NCBI RefSeq assembly: GCF_900459225.1
Contig: NZ_UHFH01000003.1
Location: 526,501 to 590,500 of the forward strand
DNA from: Streptococcus dysgalactiae subsp. dysgalactiae
GTDB lineage: Bacteria; Bacillota; Bacilli; Lactobacillales; Streptococcaceae
Reading direction: 5' to 3'
Length of the DNA: 64,000 nt
Made by a program: the position numbers and the translations under genes. A model generated the notes under the pieces. That model had not been told where the DNA came from, made no database searches, and saw nothing but the letters and a program-made list of their open reading frames with translations. Below, one piece after another: positions 26,579 through 33,381 of the stretch. How positions within the stretch are numbered: the stretch's first letter is position 1; each line of letters opens with the position of its first letter.

Positions 26579-26869
26579 TTATTTCCCTTTTTGTGCCATA
26601 ATCACCGCCGCTTGCTTTAGGATATCTAATTGCATTTCGAGTTCTTTATTGCGTTTCCTGAGTTCAATCAGCTCCCGCTGTTCATCTGTCAGATTATCAA
26701 CAGACTTGAATGAACCTGTTGTTTTGGCTTGTCTAACCCACTTATCGAAGGTGGAAGGGGTTAGCTCATATTCCTTGATGAGACTGCTACGCTTTCTACC
26801 AGCATTGTAAAGGTCAACAATTTGTTGCTTAAAATCATCGGTGAAGTGGCGACGTATTTTTCTAGACAT
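26579..26869 (-). CDS. IS3-family transposase OrfA (HTH protein)
   Basis: 96 aa from ATG 26869 (RBS AGGAGAACAG). Helix-turn-helix of transposase_8 type (HFTDDFKQQIVDLYNAGRKR), then a C-terminal leucine-rich coiled coil (LRKRNKELEMQLDILKQ). It binds the IS ends and regulates transposition. The last codons (GCA CAA AAA GGG AAA TAA) include an A5G stretch that could act as a slip site. Confidence 0.88.
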   Translation of the reverse strand: MSRKIRRHFTDDFKQQIVDLYNAGRKRSSLIKEYELTPSTFDKWVRQAKTTGSFKSVDNLTDEQRELIELRKRNKELEMQLDILKQAAVIMAQKGK

Positions 26870-26938
26870 ATCTGTTCTCCTATTTTCTTTAGTGTAGAAC
26901 ACTTTATAAATTCTGTCTAGTTTAGTGTAACCTATTCA

Positions 26939-27504
26939 CTGGTATGGGTCATGTTTATGAGGGCTTTCAAACTTCTGCTAGAGGGATTTTTACGATGTCA
27001 GGAGTTCCTGAAAGCACTATTCCCGTTGCTAACCCTAATGCACAAACCAAATATACAAGGTATTTCAAAGTCATTGATGATATGCATAACACAATGTATA
27101 AAGGAACTGTTTTTCTTGTTCAGCCGCAAGCTTGGAAATACACCATGAAATCCATTGATCAGTTAGTTGTAGATGATTTGAATCACATCGGTGCTGATGA
27201 TATTGAGCGAATGACAACTCTGATTAAGACTGCGGGTGCCCTTTTAACCACAGGAGGTAGTGGGTCTTTACCAGACAATATTAAGGTATCTATTAATCCA
27301 AGAGGTGGTCAGGCCATGATTATTTACGGAGATGGCTCTACGGATATCATTCCACCAGCGGTGTTATGGAAAAAACGATTGGAAAAAGATAATGCCGAGG
27401 AAGGTCTAACAACCTCTCCCAAAATTGTTCATGATGTTAGAGATTCTGAACAAGAAGAAGGGGATCATGACGATGAAGAGCAAACGGGAGAACCCATTTT
27501 TTGA
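26939..27504 (+). pseudogene. 5'-truncated gene of unknown function, cut by the IS
   Basis: The frame reads G-M-G-H-V-Y-E-G-F from the very edge of the IS and has no RBS, so the N-terminus is lost. About 186 aa remain: a soluble part (TKYTRYFKVIDDMHNTMYKG, IDQLVVDDLNHIGADDIERM), a glycine-rich stretch (GALLTTGGSGSLPDNI), and an acidic tail (EEGDHDDEEQTGEPIF). I do not recognise the family. It ends at a bidirectional terminator. Confidence 0.6.
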
Positions 27505-27571
27505 GGAGAAAAGAATTAAGCAGGACACTCTTTAAGAATCTCGGTAAATGAAAAAACCATTTTGGTTACAT

Positions 27572-27613
27572 AAAAAGGAACACTGTCATTTTTTTGACAG
27601 TGTCCCTTTTTAT
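27572..27613. terminator. Bidirectional terminator
   Basis: AAAAAGGAACACTGTCA / TGACAGTGTCCCTTTTT. It serves the truncated plus-strand gene and the minus-strand shp2-linked genes. Confidence 0.85.
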
Positions 27614-27625
27614 TTTAGGAGAGAG

Positions 27626-27904
27626 CTAAGGTTGGTCATCTAATGGGATTTCTACCTGTTCAACTGTCATAGTAATGACAGGTTTGACAACGCCATCCTT
27701 ATTTGGGAGAGAAGGAGCCTTGTTTAGGGGTTTGTTTTGATCAAGGGCTACTTTTTTTAAGGGATGTTGTTTTTTATGAGTTGTAGTCATCGCAGTAGAT
27801 GTCCTTTCCATCGTGTGTTTAGGGGTTGGTGGCTTAGGGGTAACAGCAAGAATAAAACACAGTACACTAATCGTTAAGATGAGATAAAATTGTTTCTTAG
27901 ACAC
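27626..27904 (-). CDS. Small basic secreted or membrane-tethered protein, 92 aa
   Basis: One N-terminal hydrophobic helix (FYLILTISVLCFILAV, about 6-21), then a Pro/Lys/Thr-rich stretch (TPKPPTPKHTMERTSTAMTT, KKQHPLKKVALDQNKPLNK) and an acidic end. It may be a signal peptide or an anchor. It follows the transglutaminase-like gene by 37 bases on the same strand and shares its terminator, so both may be in the shp2 transcript. S. pyogenes has a positively charged surface protein, StcA, under Rgg2/3 control near shp2; whether this is its counterpart cannot be decided here. Confidence 0.55.
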   Translation of the reverse strand: MSKKQFYLILTISVLCFILAVTPKPPTPKHTMERTSTAMTTTHKKQHPLKKVALDQNKPLNKAPSLPNKDGVVKPVITMTVEQVEIPLDDQP

Positions 27905-27941
27905 TTACTGTTAGCCTTTCTATAAACACACTCTGATAAGG

Positions 27942-29543
27942 TTATGCTCTGTAATAGTTAGTAGATGGAATAGAGTGTGTCAAGTGTTCGTACTGACTAT
28001 CCAAGAAATGATCAGCATCCATCACTTCTTTACCAACAAGGAAGTAGTTGTTGGTTTTAGTTGTGTTATCCCAAGTTGAGTCAACATAGTAATTGACACC
28101 GTTAACTTTAACGATATTCCAAGCGTGATTACCGCCACCAGCTTGACCCGTTACGTACCAAGCAGACAAACCAGCAGCTGCTGTCATATCTTTAAACATT
28201 ACTGCAAAAGCTTGACAAACACCGCGTTTATCTTTGTACAAGGCTTCAGGGGCATGGATACTGATTCCGCTAGCAGTCTCACGAGTAGTTTCTAATTCTT
28301 GAGTTGCATATGTGTAGCTGTTAACAAGGTGATTATGGATGACTTTTACTTTTTCGTAATCACTTGTGATATTTTTGTTAGTGATGTTTTCTCTAACAAA
28401 ATTGTCCACAAATTGTTTGTATTCTTGGTGTAAAGCCACCATGTCATCTTTGAGGGTATAAGTGATAGTAACATCTGTGTTAACAACGATACGTTGGATT
28501 TCTCCGCCAAGCGTGTAAGTGCTAATACGGCTTTGTGAAGCAAAGGAAGTTGCAGTCCCAAGTTCATCTCCGATTGCTCGGATGATTCCGCCAAGTTGTT
28601 GTTGGTATTCATTAACTTGGTCTTGGGTTTTGAATTCCATTTGCACACTGATGTGAGGGACGTGGTTACTGATATTGCTGCGTAATACCTCTTTTAAGTT
28701 ATCATAATCAGCAATATTAGTAGACTCTGCTTGAGGGGCAACTGGAACAGGAGTTGCAGAATGCTCTTCGCGCTCAGCAGCTTCCTGGTCAGTTTCTGTA
28801 GCTAATGGTTGTGTATGGGTATCTTCCACATGGTCTGTGCTGACACGGACTGGAGAGTTACCATTTACAGTAATAGCGGCAAGTTTAGCTGTTTCTGCTT
28901 CGATAGCATCGGTAGAAATAGCATCAACTTCTTGTTGGAGATTAGCAACCTCCGCTTTGTAACCATTCACAGCAGCTACATAAGGTTTCACCTGATTGTT
29001 AAGAGAAGTGAACAATTGCTCAGCTTCTGGCATAGAGCGAACGGCGTTATAGTTAACTGCCTCTAAAATAGCACGAATATTAGCAACTGCTTGGTTGCGT
29101 TGTCCGACTAATTGAGCGTATTGGTTTTGGCTAGTCTGAAGTTTACTATTTTCTTGGTCAACCAGACGTTGAACAGTTTGGCTAATAGCATTTCGCTGTT
29201 GGACAATAGCGTTATAGTCGCTATTGCTAATGCGACCTACTTTAAGTTGAGCGAGTAGCTGATCATCTGTTTGCTTAAATGATGCTATAGCACTATTTAA
29301 ACGATCAACTGCTGACTTGGCATTTAGCTGATCGAAGGCATTTACATTTTCAACAACATATTGATTAATGAGACGATGTTGTTCATTAATATAATTAATA
29401 ATTTGTCCATAACGATCTTGTTGAGTAACGTAATAATGATATCCATCAGTAGTATCATCAGCTTTAACCTCATAATTAAGGGCTGATAGTGAGCTTACAA
29501 GTAAGGCTGCAGCAAGGCTGCTAACAATTTTCTTAATCTTCAT
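27942..29543 (-). CDS. Secreted transglutaminase-like cysteine protein
   Basis: 533 aa. Signal peptide about 1-28 (KKIVSSLAAALLVSSLSALN). A helical, Gln/Asn-rich region (about 40-215) looks like coiled coil. A Pro/Glu linker follows to about 275. The C-terminal transglut_core domain has Cys443 (RGVCQAFAVMF), His473 (NHAWNIVKVNG) and Asp488 (VDSTWD), the expected triad. It could crosslink or cleave proteins at the cell surface; substrates are unknown. There is no LPXTG. It lies 67 bases downstream of shp2, without a clear terminator between, so it may be induced by Rgg/SHP signalling. Confidence 0.8.
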   Translation of the reverse strand: MKIKKIVSSLAAALLVSSLSALNYEVKADDTTDGYHYYVTQQDRYGQIINYINEQHRLINQYVVENVNAFDQLNAKSAVDRLNSAIASFKQTDDQLLAQLKVGRISNSDYNAIVQQRNAISQTVQRLVDQENSKLQTSQNQYAQLVGQRNQAVANIRAILEAVNYNAVRSMPEAEQLFTSLNNQVKPYVAAVNGYKAEVANLQQEVDAISTDAIEAETAKLAAITVNGNSPVRVSTDHVEDTHTQPLATETDQEAAEREEHSATPVPVAPQAESTNIADYDNLKEVLRSNISNHVPHISVQMEFKTQDQVNEYQQQLGGIIRAIGDELGTATSFASQSRISTYTLGGEIQRIVVNTDVTITYTLKDDMVALHQEYKQFVDNFVRENITNKNITSDYEKVKVIHNHLVNSYTYATQELETTRETASGISIHAPEALYKDKRGVCQAFAVMFKDMTAAAGLSAWYVTGQAGGGNHAWNIVKVNGVNYYVDSTWDNTTKTNNYFLVGKEVMDADHFLDSQYEHLTHSIPSTNYYRA

Positions 29544-29578
29544 TAGTTCTCCTGTTATAAACTAAGTAAAATAGCGGT

Positions 29579-29606
29579 TTCTATCATAAACAGTGTTATG
29601 ATAGAA
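29579..29606. repeat. Inverted repeat between shp2 and the transglutaminase-like gene
   Basis: TTCTATCATAA / TTATGATAGAA with a six-base loop. No T-run follows on the minus strand (AAACCGC), so it is not an obvious rho-independent terminator. It may partly attenuate or process the shp2 transcript. Confidence 0.6.
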
Positions 29607-29610
29607 AAGG

Positions 29611-29679
29611 TTATCCACCAACGATAATCAGGATGTCCATGATTAATGTCAACAATAATGCTTTATTAATTTTTTTCAT
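29611..29679 (-). CDS. shp2: SHP2 short hydrophobic peptide pheromone
   Basis: 22 aa, RBS AAAGGAAGCTGTC before the ATG at 29679. The precursor starts MKKINKALLLTLIM and ends DILIIVGG, which is the active C-terminal octapeptide known for SHP2. From memory the S. pyogenes precursor starts MKKVNKALLF, so positions 4 and 10 differ while the mature part is identical. The peptide is exported, cut, imported by Opp and binds Rgg2 (activator) and Rgg3 (repressor). It is divergent from rgg2. Confidence 0.93.
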   Translation of the reverse strand: MKKINKALLLTLIMDILIIVGG

Positions 29680-29715
29680 GACAGCTTCCTTTCTGATTTT
29701 CTATTTTGTACTTGT

Positions 29716-29766
29716 ATTATATAATGGATTTGACGGATTTGAATTTTTTGTTGTGAAAGTGGGAAA
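29716..29766 (-). promoter_or_regulatory. shp2 promoter and Rgg box
   Basis: On the minus strand, TTTCCCACTTTCACAACA continues as AAAAATTC (29741-29766); this is the conserved Rgg2/Rgg3 binding box of streptococcal shp promoters. TATAAT follows at 29721-29716. The box ends one base before the rgg2 ATG at 29768, so bound Rgg could also affect rgg2. Confidence 0.8.
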
Positions 29767-29767
29767 A

Positions 29768-30622
29768 ATGGAAAAAGAACTCGGTAAAACCTTAAGGCGA
29801 CTACGCCAAGGAAAACAAGTTAGTATTTCATCTTTAGCAGATGAACACTTATCTAAGTCACAAATTTCACGTTTTGAACGTGGAGAGTCAGAAATCAGCT
29901 GTAGTCGTTTACTTAATCTTCTTGATAAACTCAATATTACCATTGATGAATTTGTTTCAACACATTCGAAGACTCATACCCATTTTTTTACATTGCTAAG
30001 TCGGGTAAGGAAATATTATGCTGAGAAAAATGTAGCCAAATTACTCAAGTTGCTTGAAGACTACGCGCACAAAGATTATGAGAGTACCATGATCAAAGCT
30101 ATATTATCCTCAATTGAGCCGACCGTAGAGCCAACCGAAGAGGAAGTGACTCGCTTGACGGATTATTTGTTTAGTGTCGAACAGTGGGGGTATTACGAAA
30201 TTATTTTGTTAGGCAATTGCTCACGCTTTATTAATTACAACACCTTATTTTTATTAACAAAAGAAATGGTAACATCGTTTGCTTATTCAGAGCAAAATAA
30301 GACCAACAAAACATTAGTAACTCAGTTATCGATTAATTGCCTGATTATCAGTATTGATTATTCTTATTTTGATCATAGTCATTATTTAATTGAAAAAATT
30401 GAGTTTTTGTTGCGAGACGAGCTTAACTTTTATGAAAAGACTGTCTTTTTATATGTGCATGGTTACTACAAGCTAAAACAGGGGCAGGCTTCAGGAAAAG
30501 ATGATATGCGTCAAGCCCTGCAGATTTTCAAATATCTTGGAGAAGACGCTCTTTACTACAGCTATAAGGAACACTACCGTAAGGAAGTCCTTGGAGATGA
30601 AGAAAATGAGGAAGAAGGTTAA
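29768..30622 (+). CDS. rgg2: Rgg2 pheromone-responsive transcription activator
   Basis: 284 aa from ATG 29768; upstream in-frame codons belong to the shp2 control region. N-terminal HTH_XRE (about 5-60, LGKTLRRLRQGKQVSISSLA ... SKSQISRFERGESEISCSRL) and a C-terminal TPR-like peptide-binding domain up to the acidic end (GDEENEEEG). It binds SHP2/SHP3 octapeptides and activates shp promoters. The counterpart of S. pyogenes SPy0496; rgg3 is not in the window. It is followed by fpg-coaE as in S. pyogenes. Confidence 0.93.
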   Translation: MEKELGKTLRRLRQGKQVSISSLADEHLSKSQISRFERGESEISCSRLLNLLDKLNITIDEFVSTHSKTHTHFFTLLSRVRKYYAEKNVAKLLKLLEDYAHKDYESTMIKAILSSIEPTVEPTEEEVTRLTDYLFSVEQWGYYEIILLGNCSRFINYNTLFLLTKEMVTSFAYSEQNKTNKTLVTQLSINCLIISIDYSYFDHSHYLIEKIEFLLRDELNFYEKTVFLYVHGYYKLKQGQASGKDDMRQALQIFKYLGEDALYYSYKEHYRKEVLGDEENEEEG

Positions 30623-30633
30623 AGGAGAATCAG

Positions 30634-30792
30634 TTGATTTCCGCTATTTTTCCTCGTACAATAACAGTGAGAAAGGAAAAGGACATTGTGCTGATGAGCA
30701 CAATTGATAGGCTAGGCATCAGCGATTTGGACGATTCTCTGTTAGGAGTGATGACCATTGTCAAGCTGGATGAGAAATCTAGTTGTCCTTGA
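30634..30792 (+). CDS. Possible small protein between rgg2 and fpg, 52 aa
   Basis: TTG 30634 with a good RBS (AAAGGAGAATCAG) opens 52 codons (start [20 protein letters not shown], end [10 protein letters not shown]) to TGA 30792, 12 bases before fpg. I know no homologue. It may be a leader for fpg translation or a chance frame. Confidence 0.3.
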   Translation: MISAIFPRTITVRKEKDIVLMSTIDRLGISDLDDSLLGVMTIVKLDEKSSCP

Positions 30793-30803
30793 AGGAAACA
30801 ATT

Positions 30804-31631
30804 ATGCCAGAATTACCAGAAGTTGAAACGGTTCGACGAGGACTCGAGTCTTTAGTGCTAGGTCAGGAAATTGTTGCTGTCAAGGTAGAAGTGCCTAAGA
30901 TGGTCAAGTCGGATTTGAGGATTTTTCTTCAGACATTACCTGGCCAAACCATTCAAACCATTGGTCGGCGGGGTAAATATTTAATGTTTGATTTCGGTCA
31001 GACGGTCCTTGTGTCACATCTACGCATGGAAGGTAAGTATTTGCTTTTTCCAGATGAGGTGCCTGAACAGAAACATTTTCATGTTTTCTTTACCTTAAAA
31101 AATGGATCGATCTTAGTGTATCAAGACGTGCGTAAATTTGGGACCTTTGATCTTATTCCTAAATCCCAATTGCCTGATTTTTTTGCCCAACGAAAACTTG
31201 GTCCAGAACCAAGGAAAGAGACCTTTAAACTTAAACCATTTGAAGTTGCTCTGCAATCTTCCAAAAAACGAATCAAGCCCTATCTTTTGGATCAGACGCT
31301 TGTTGCTGGTTTAGGAAATATTTATGTTGATGAAGTACTCTGGGCAGCTAAAGTTCACCCTGAGCGTCTCTCTTTTAGTTTAAAAAAGGCGGAGATAAAA
31401 CGGCTACATGATGAAACCATTCGTATCTTGCAGCTAGGGATTGAAAAAGGCGGTTCAACTGTTCGAACCTATCGAAATGCTTTAGGAGCGGATGGGACGA
31501 TGCAGCATTATTTGCAGGTGTATGGCCAAGCGGGAAAACCTTGCCCACGTTGTGGTCAGGCTATTAGTAAACTAAAAGTTGGAGGAAGGGGGACACACAT
31601 TTGTCCGAAATGTCAGAAAAAAAGGTCCTAA
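30804..31631 (+). CDS. fpg: Formamidopyrimidine-DNA glycosylase (MutM)
   Basis: 275 aa from ATG 30804, which gives the required N-terminal Pro-Glu catalytic start [14 protein letters not shown]. Catalytic Pro2 and Glu3, the helix-two-turn-helix ([22 protein letters not shown]) and a C-terminal zinc finger (CPRCGQ...CPKCQ) are complete. It removes 8-oxoguanine and FapyG and cleaves the site. Its stop overlaps the coaE start (TAATG), so the two are translationally coupled. Confidence 0.95.
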   Translation: MPELPEVETVRRGLESLVLGQEIVAVKVEVPKMVKSDLRIFLQTLPGQTIQTIGRRGKYLMFDFGQTVLVSHLRMEGKYLLFPDEVPEQKHFHVFFTLKNGSILVYQDVRKFGTFDLIPKSQLPDFFAQRKLGPEPRKETFKLKPFEVALQSSKKRIKPYLLDQTLVAGLGNIYVDEVLWAAKVHPERLSFSLKKAEIKRLHDETIRILQLGIEKGGSTVRTYRNALGADGTMQHYLQVYGQAGKPCPRCGQAISKLKVGGRGTHICPKCQKKRS

Positions 31632-32221
31632 TGATTGGTATCACCGGAGGAATTGCCTCAGGAAAATCAACAGTAGTGGCCATGATTAAAGAAGCTGGCT
31701 ATCAGGTGATTGATGCGGATCAAGTGGTTCACCAGTTACAAGAAAAAGGCGGCCGCTTATACCAGGCTCTGAAGCTGGCTTTTGGGGATGAGATTTTAAA
31801 AGAAGATGGTGAGTTAAATAGGAAAAAGCTGTCAGAAATGGTTTTTTCAAATCCGTCTCACATGGCAACCTCATCTGCTATTCAAAATCAAATCATCAAA
31901 GAAGAGCTAGCTGCTGAGCGTGATCAGTTGGCTCAAAGCCAAACGGTCATTTTTATGGATATTCCTTTGTTAATTGAATTGGGCTACCAAGACTGGTTTG
32001 ATGCGATTTGGTTGGTTTATGTAGACGCCCAAACCCAATTGCGGCGGTTAATGGCTAGAAATCATTTGAGGGAAGTTGACGCCAAAAAACGCTTATCCAG
32101 TCAGTTACCAATAGAGGAAAAAAGACCTTATGCCAGTCTAGTGATTGATAATAGTGGAGACATGGAAACGTTAAGAAAGCAAGTTCACAAAGCCTTAGAA
32201 CAGTTACCTAAGCCATACTGA
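31631..32221 (+). CDS. coaE: Dephospho-CoA kinase
   Basis: 196 aa from ATG 31631, overlapping the fpg stop; ATG 31610 and TTG 31601 would add a short unconserved tail. P-loop GITGGIASGKST near the start, DADQVVHQLQ and the LID segment LMARNHLREVDAKKRL. It phosphorylates dephospho-CoA in the last step of CoA synthesis. The sequence is similar to, but clearly diverged from, the S. pyogenes protein as I remember it. Confidence 0.93.
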   Translation: MIGITGGIASGKSTVVAMIKEAGYQVIDADQVVHQLQEKGGRLYQALKLAFGDEILKEDGELNRKKLSEMVFSNPSHMATSSAIQNQIIKEELAAERDQLAQSQTVIFMDIPLLIELGYQDWFDAIWLVYVDAQTQLRRLMARNHLREVDAKKRLSSQLPIEEKRPYASLVIDNSGDMETLRKQVHKALEQLPKPY

Positions 32222-32259
32222 TCAGATTGTTTGAGTTAAGGAATTAAGGAAGCAAAGCC

Positions 32260-32279
32260 TTCTATTAAAAGGTCTTGCT
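32260..32279 (+). repeat. 20-bp direct repeat, left copy
   Basis: TTCTATTAAAAGGTCTTGCT, identical to 32572-32591. It forms the loop and right arm of the coaE terminator (AAGCAA...TTGCTT) in the uninterrupted form. The 292 bases between the copies look like an insert. Confidence 0.85.
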
Positions 32280-32333
32280 CAAACTGAAGAAAAAGTCTGC
32301 TTTCTTAAAAATTATTATTTTTATGATACTTGA

Positions 32334-32443
32334 CTTAGGTAGCAGGGACGGTAGCAACTCCCTCCGGAATTTCATACCTAGATGTTGAGTCTAGGTCTCA
32401 AAATCTCTGAACGCCAGAAACGCCATGTTTCTGGCGTTTTTGT
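32334..32443 (+). ncRNA. Candidate small RNA with three hairpins and terminator
   Basis: A -10-like TATGAT (32322-32327) is followed by hairpins GGGA...TCCC (32345-32362), CCTAGA...TCTAGG (32377-32395), and a strong terminator AACGCCAGAAAC / GTTTCTGGCGTT with five T (32410-32441). No reading frame of length fits. About 110 nucleotides. It matches no RNA family I can name, so it is a candidate by structure only. It could also be a displaced leader. Confidence 0.4.
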
Positions 32444-32571
32444 TACGGCGTAAAGTATTGAGTTTGAGCTCGCGTCGCTCGCCTATGACCAATACAATGC
32501 AAAAGTGAGACTATTTTTTGATGACATTGTAAACAAATTCTCTTAGAGGTACTTTGTCTACAACCTGGAGT

Positions 32572-32591
32572 TTCTATTAAAAGGTCTTGCT
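32572..32591 (+). repeat. 20-bp direct repeat, right copy
   Basis: Second copy of TTCTATTAAAAGGTCTTGCT, directly followed by five T, as expected of the original terminator end. Confidence 0.85.
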
Positions 32592-32679
32592 TTTTATTCT
32601 TATCTTTTTTAAGCATTCTTGTTATTTGCGTTGCTTTTGGATAAAATGAAAGAAAAGGTTTTCAGAGAAGGAGAAGGCA

Positions 32680-33381
32680 ATGGAGTTGGTTATTAGAAAT
32701 ATCCGGAAAAATTTTCAGGAAAAAGAGGTATTAAAAGGAGCTTCTTATACCTTTCGTGAAGGGGAGATTACAGGTCTTCTTGGTCGAAATGGTGCAGGTA
32801 AAACCACTCTTTTTAACATTTTATATGGAGAACATCAGGCCGATCAAGGAGAGATTTTTCTGGTAGAAAATGGGGTAGAACGCCCATTAGAGTTAAAAGA
32901 GATTGGCATGGTTTTCTCGGAAAACTACCTACCTGAGTTTTTAACGGGTTATGAATTTATTAAATTTTATCTCGATCTACATCCTGGCAAGGACCAGTTA
33001 GCTATTGATGACTATCTTGATTTCATGGAGATTAATGAGGTTGATCGCCACACAATCATCAAAGGTTACTCAGATGGAATGAAAAGCAAATTATCCCTCA
33101 TCTGTATCTTAATCAGCAAACCTAAAGTTATTTTGTTAGATGAACCTCTGACTGCAGTTGATCTAGTGTCCAGTATTGCTATCAAACGGTTGCTCCTGAC
33201 TCTAAGAGATAAGCATATCTTAATTTTATCGACTCATATCTTAGCCTTAGCAGAAGATTTATGTGATCATGTTGCGATTTTACATAATGGCACTTTAGAA
33301 ACCATGTCTTTATCAACGACAGATGAAACTTTTGAAGCTAAGCTCTTGGAAATCTTACAAGGAGAAAGCCATGACTACTAA
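32680..33381 (+). CDS. ABC transporter ATP-binding protein, EcsA-like
   Basis: 233 aa. Walker A GLLGRNGAGKTTL (about 33-45), a divergent signature KGYSDGMKSKLSLI (about 128), Walker B PKVILLDEPL (about 148) and the H-loop STHI. RBS AAGGAGAAGG precedes the ATG. It pairs with the permease that overlaps its 3' end by 11 bases. EcsAB-type exporters act in peptide-pheromone and membrane-peptide export or clearance in Firmicutes and affect intramembrane proteolysis. This role is inferred from the pair. Confidence 0.75.
   Translation: MELVIRNIRKNFQEKEVLKGASYTFREGEITGLLGRNGAGKTTLFNILYGEHQADQGEIFLVENGVERPLELKEIGMVFSENYLPEFLTGYEFIKFYLDLHPGKDQLAIDDYLDFMEINEVDRHTIIKGYSDGMKSKLSLICILISKPKVILLDEPLTAVDLVSSIAIKRLLLTLRDKHILILSTHILALAEDLCDHVAILHNGTLETMSLSTTDETFEAKLLEILQGESHDY

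Larger units (their letters stand above)
25721..26938 (-). mobile_element. Complete IS3-family insertion sequence
   Basis: 1218 bases, bounded by imperfect inverted repeats of about 40 bases: TGAAAAGGCAACAC at the left and TGAATAGGTTACAC in reverse at the right, both reaching TTTATAAAGTGTT. Ends are TG...CA as in IS3. Two frames on the minus strand overlap in the -1 relation. No target duplication is visible (GTC on the left, CTG on the right). The left side is another IS fragment, so a deletion next to the IS is likely. Confidence 0.85.

Noticed and set aside
29579..29606. Terminator between shp2 and the transglutaminase-like gene
   Set aside because: The stem is perfect but has no T-run on the minus strand, so I list it as an inverted repeat only.
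32440..32570. tRNA or attachment-site remnant in the direct-repeat insert
   Set aside because: No cloverleaf or CCA end can be drawn, and no integrase is near.
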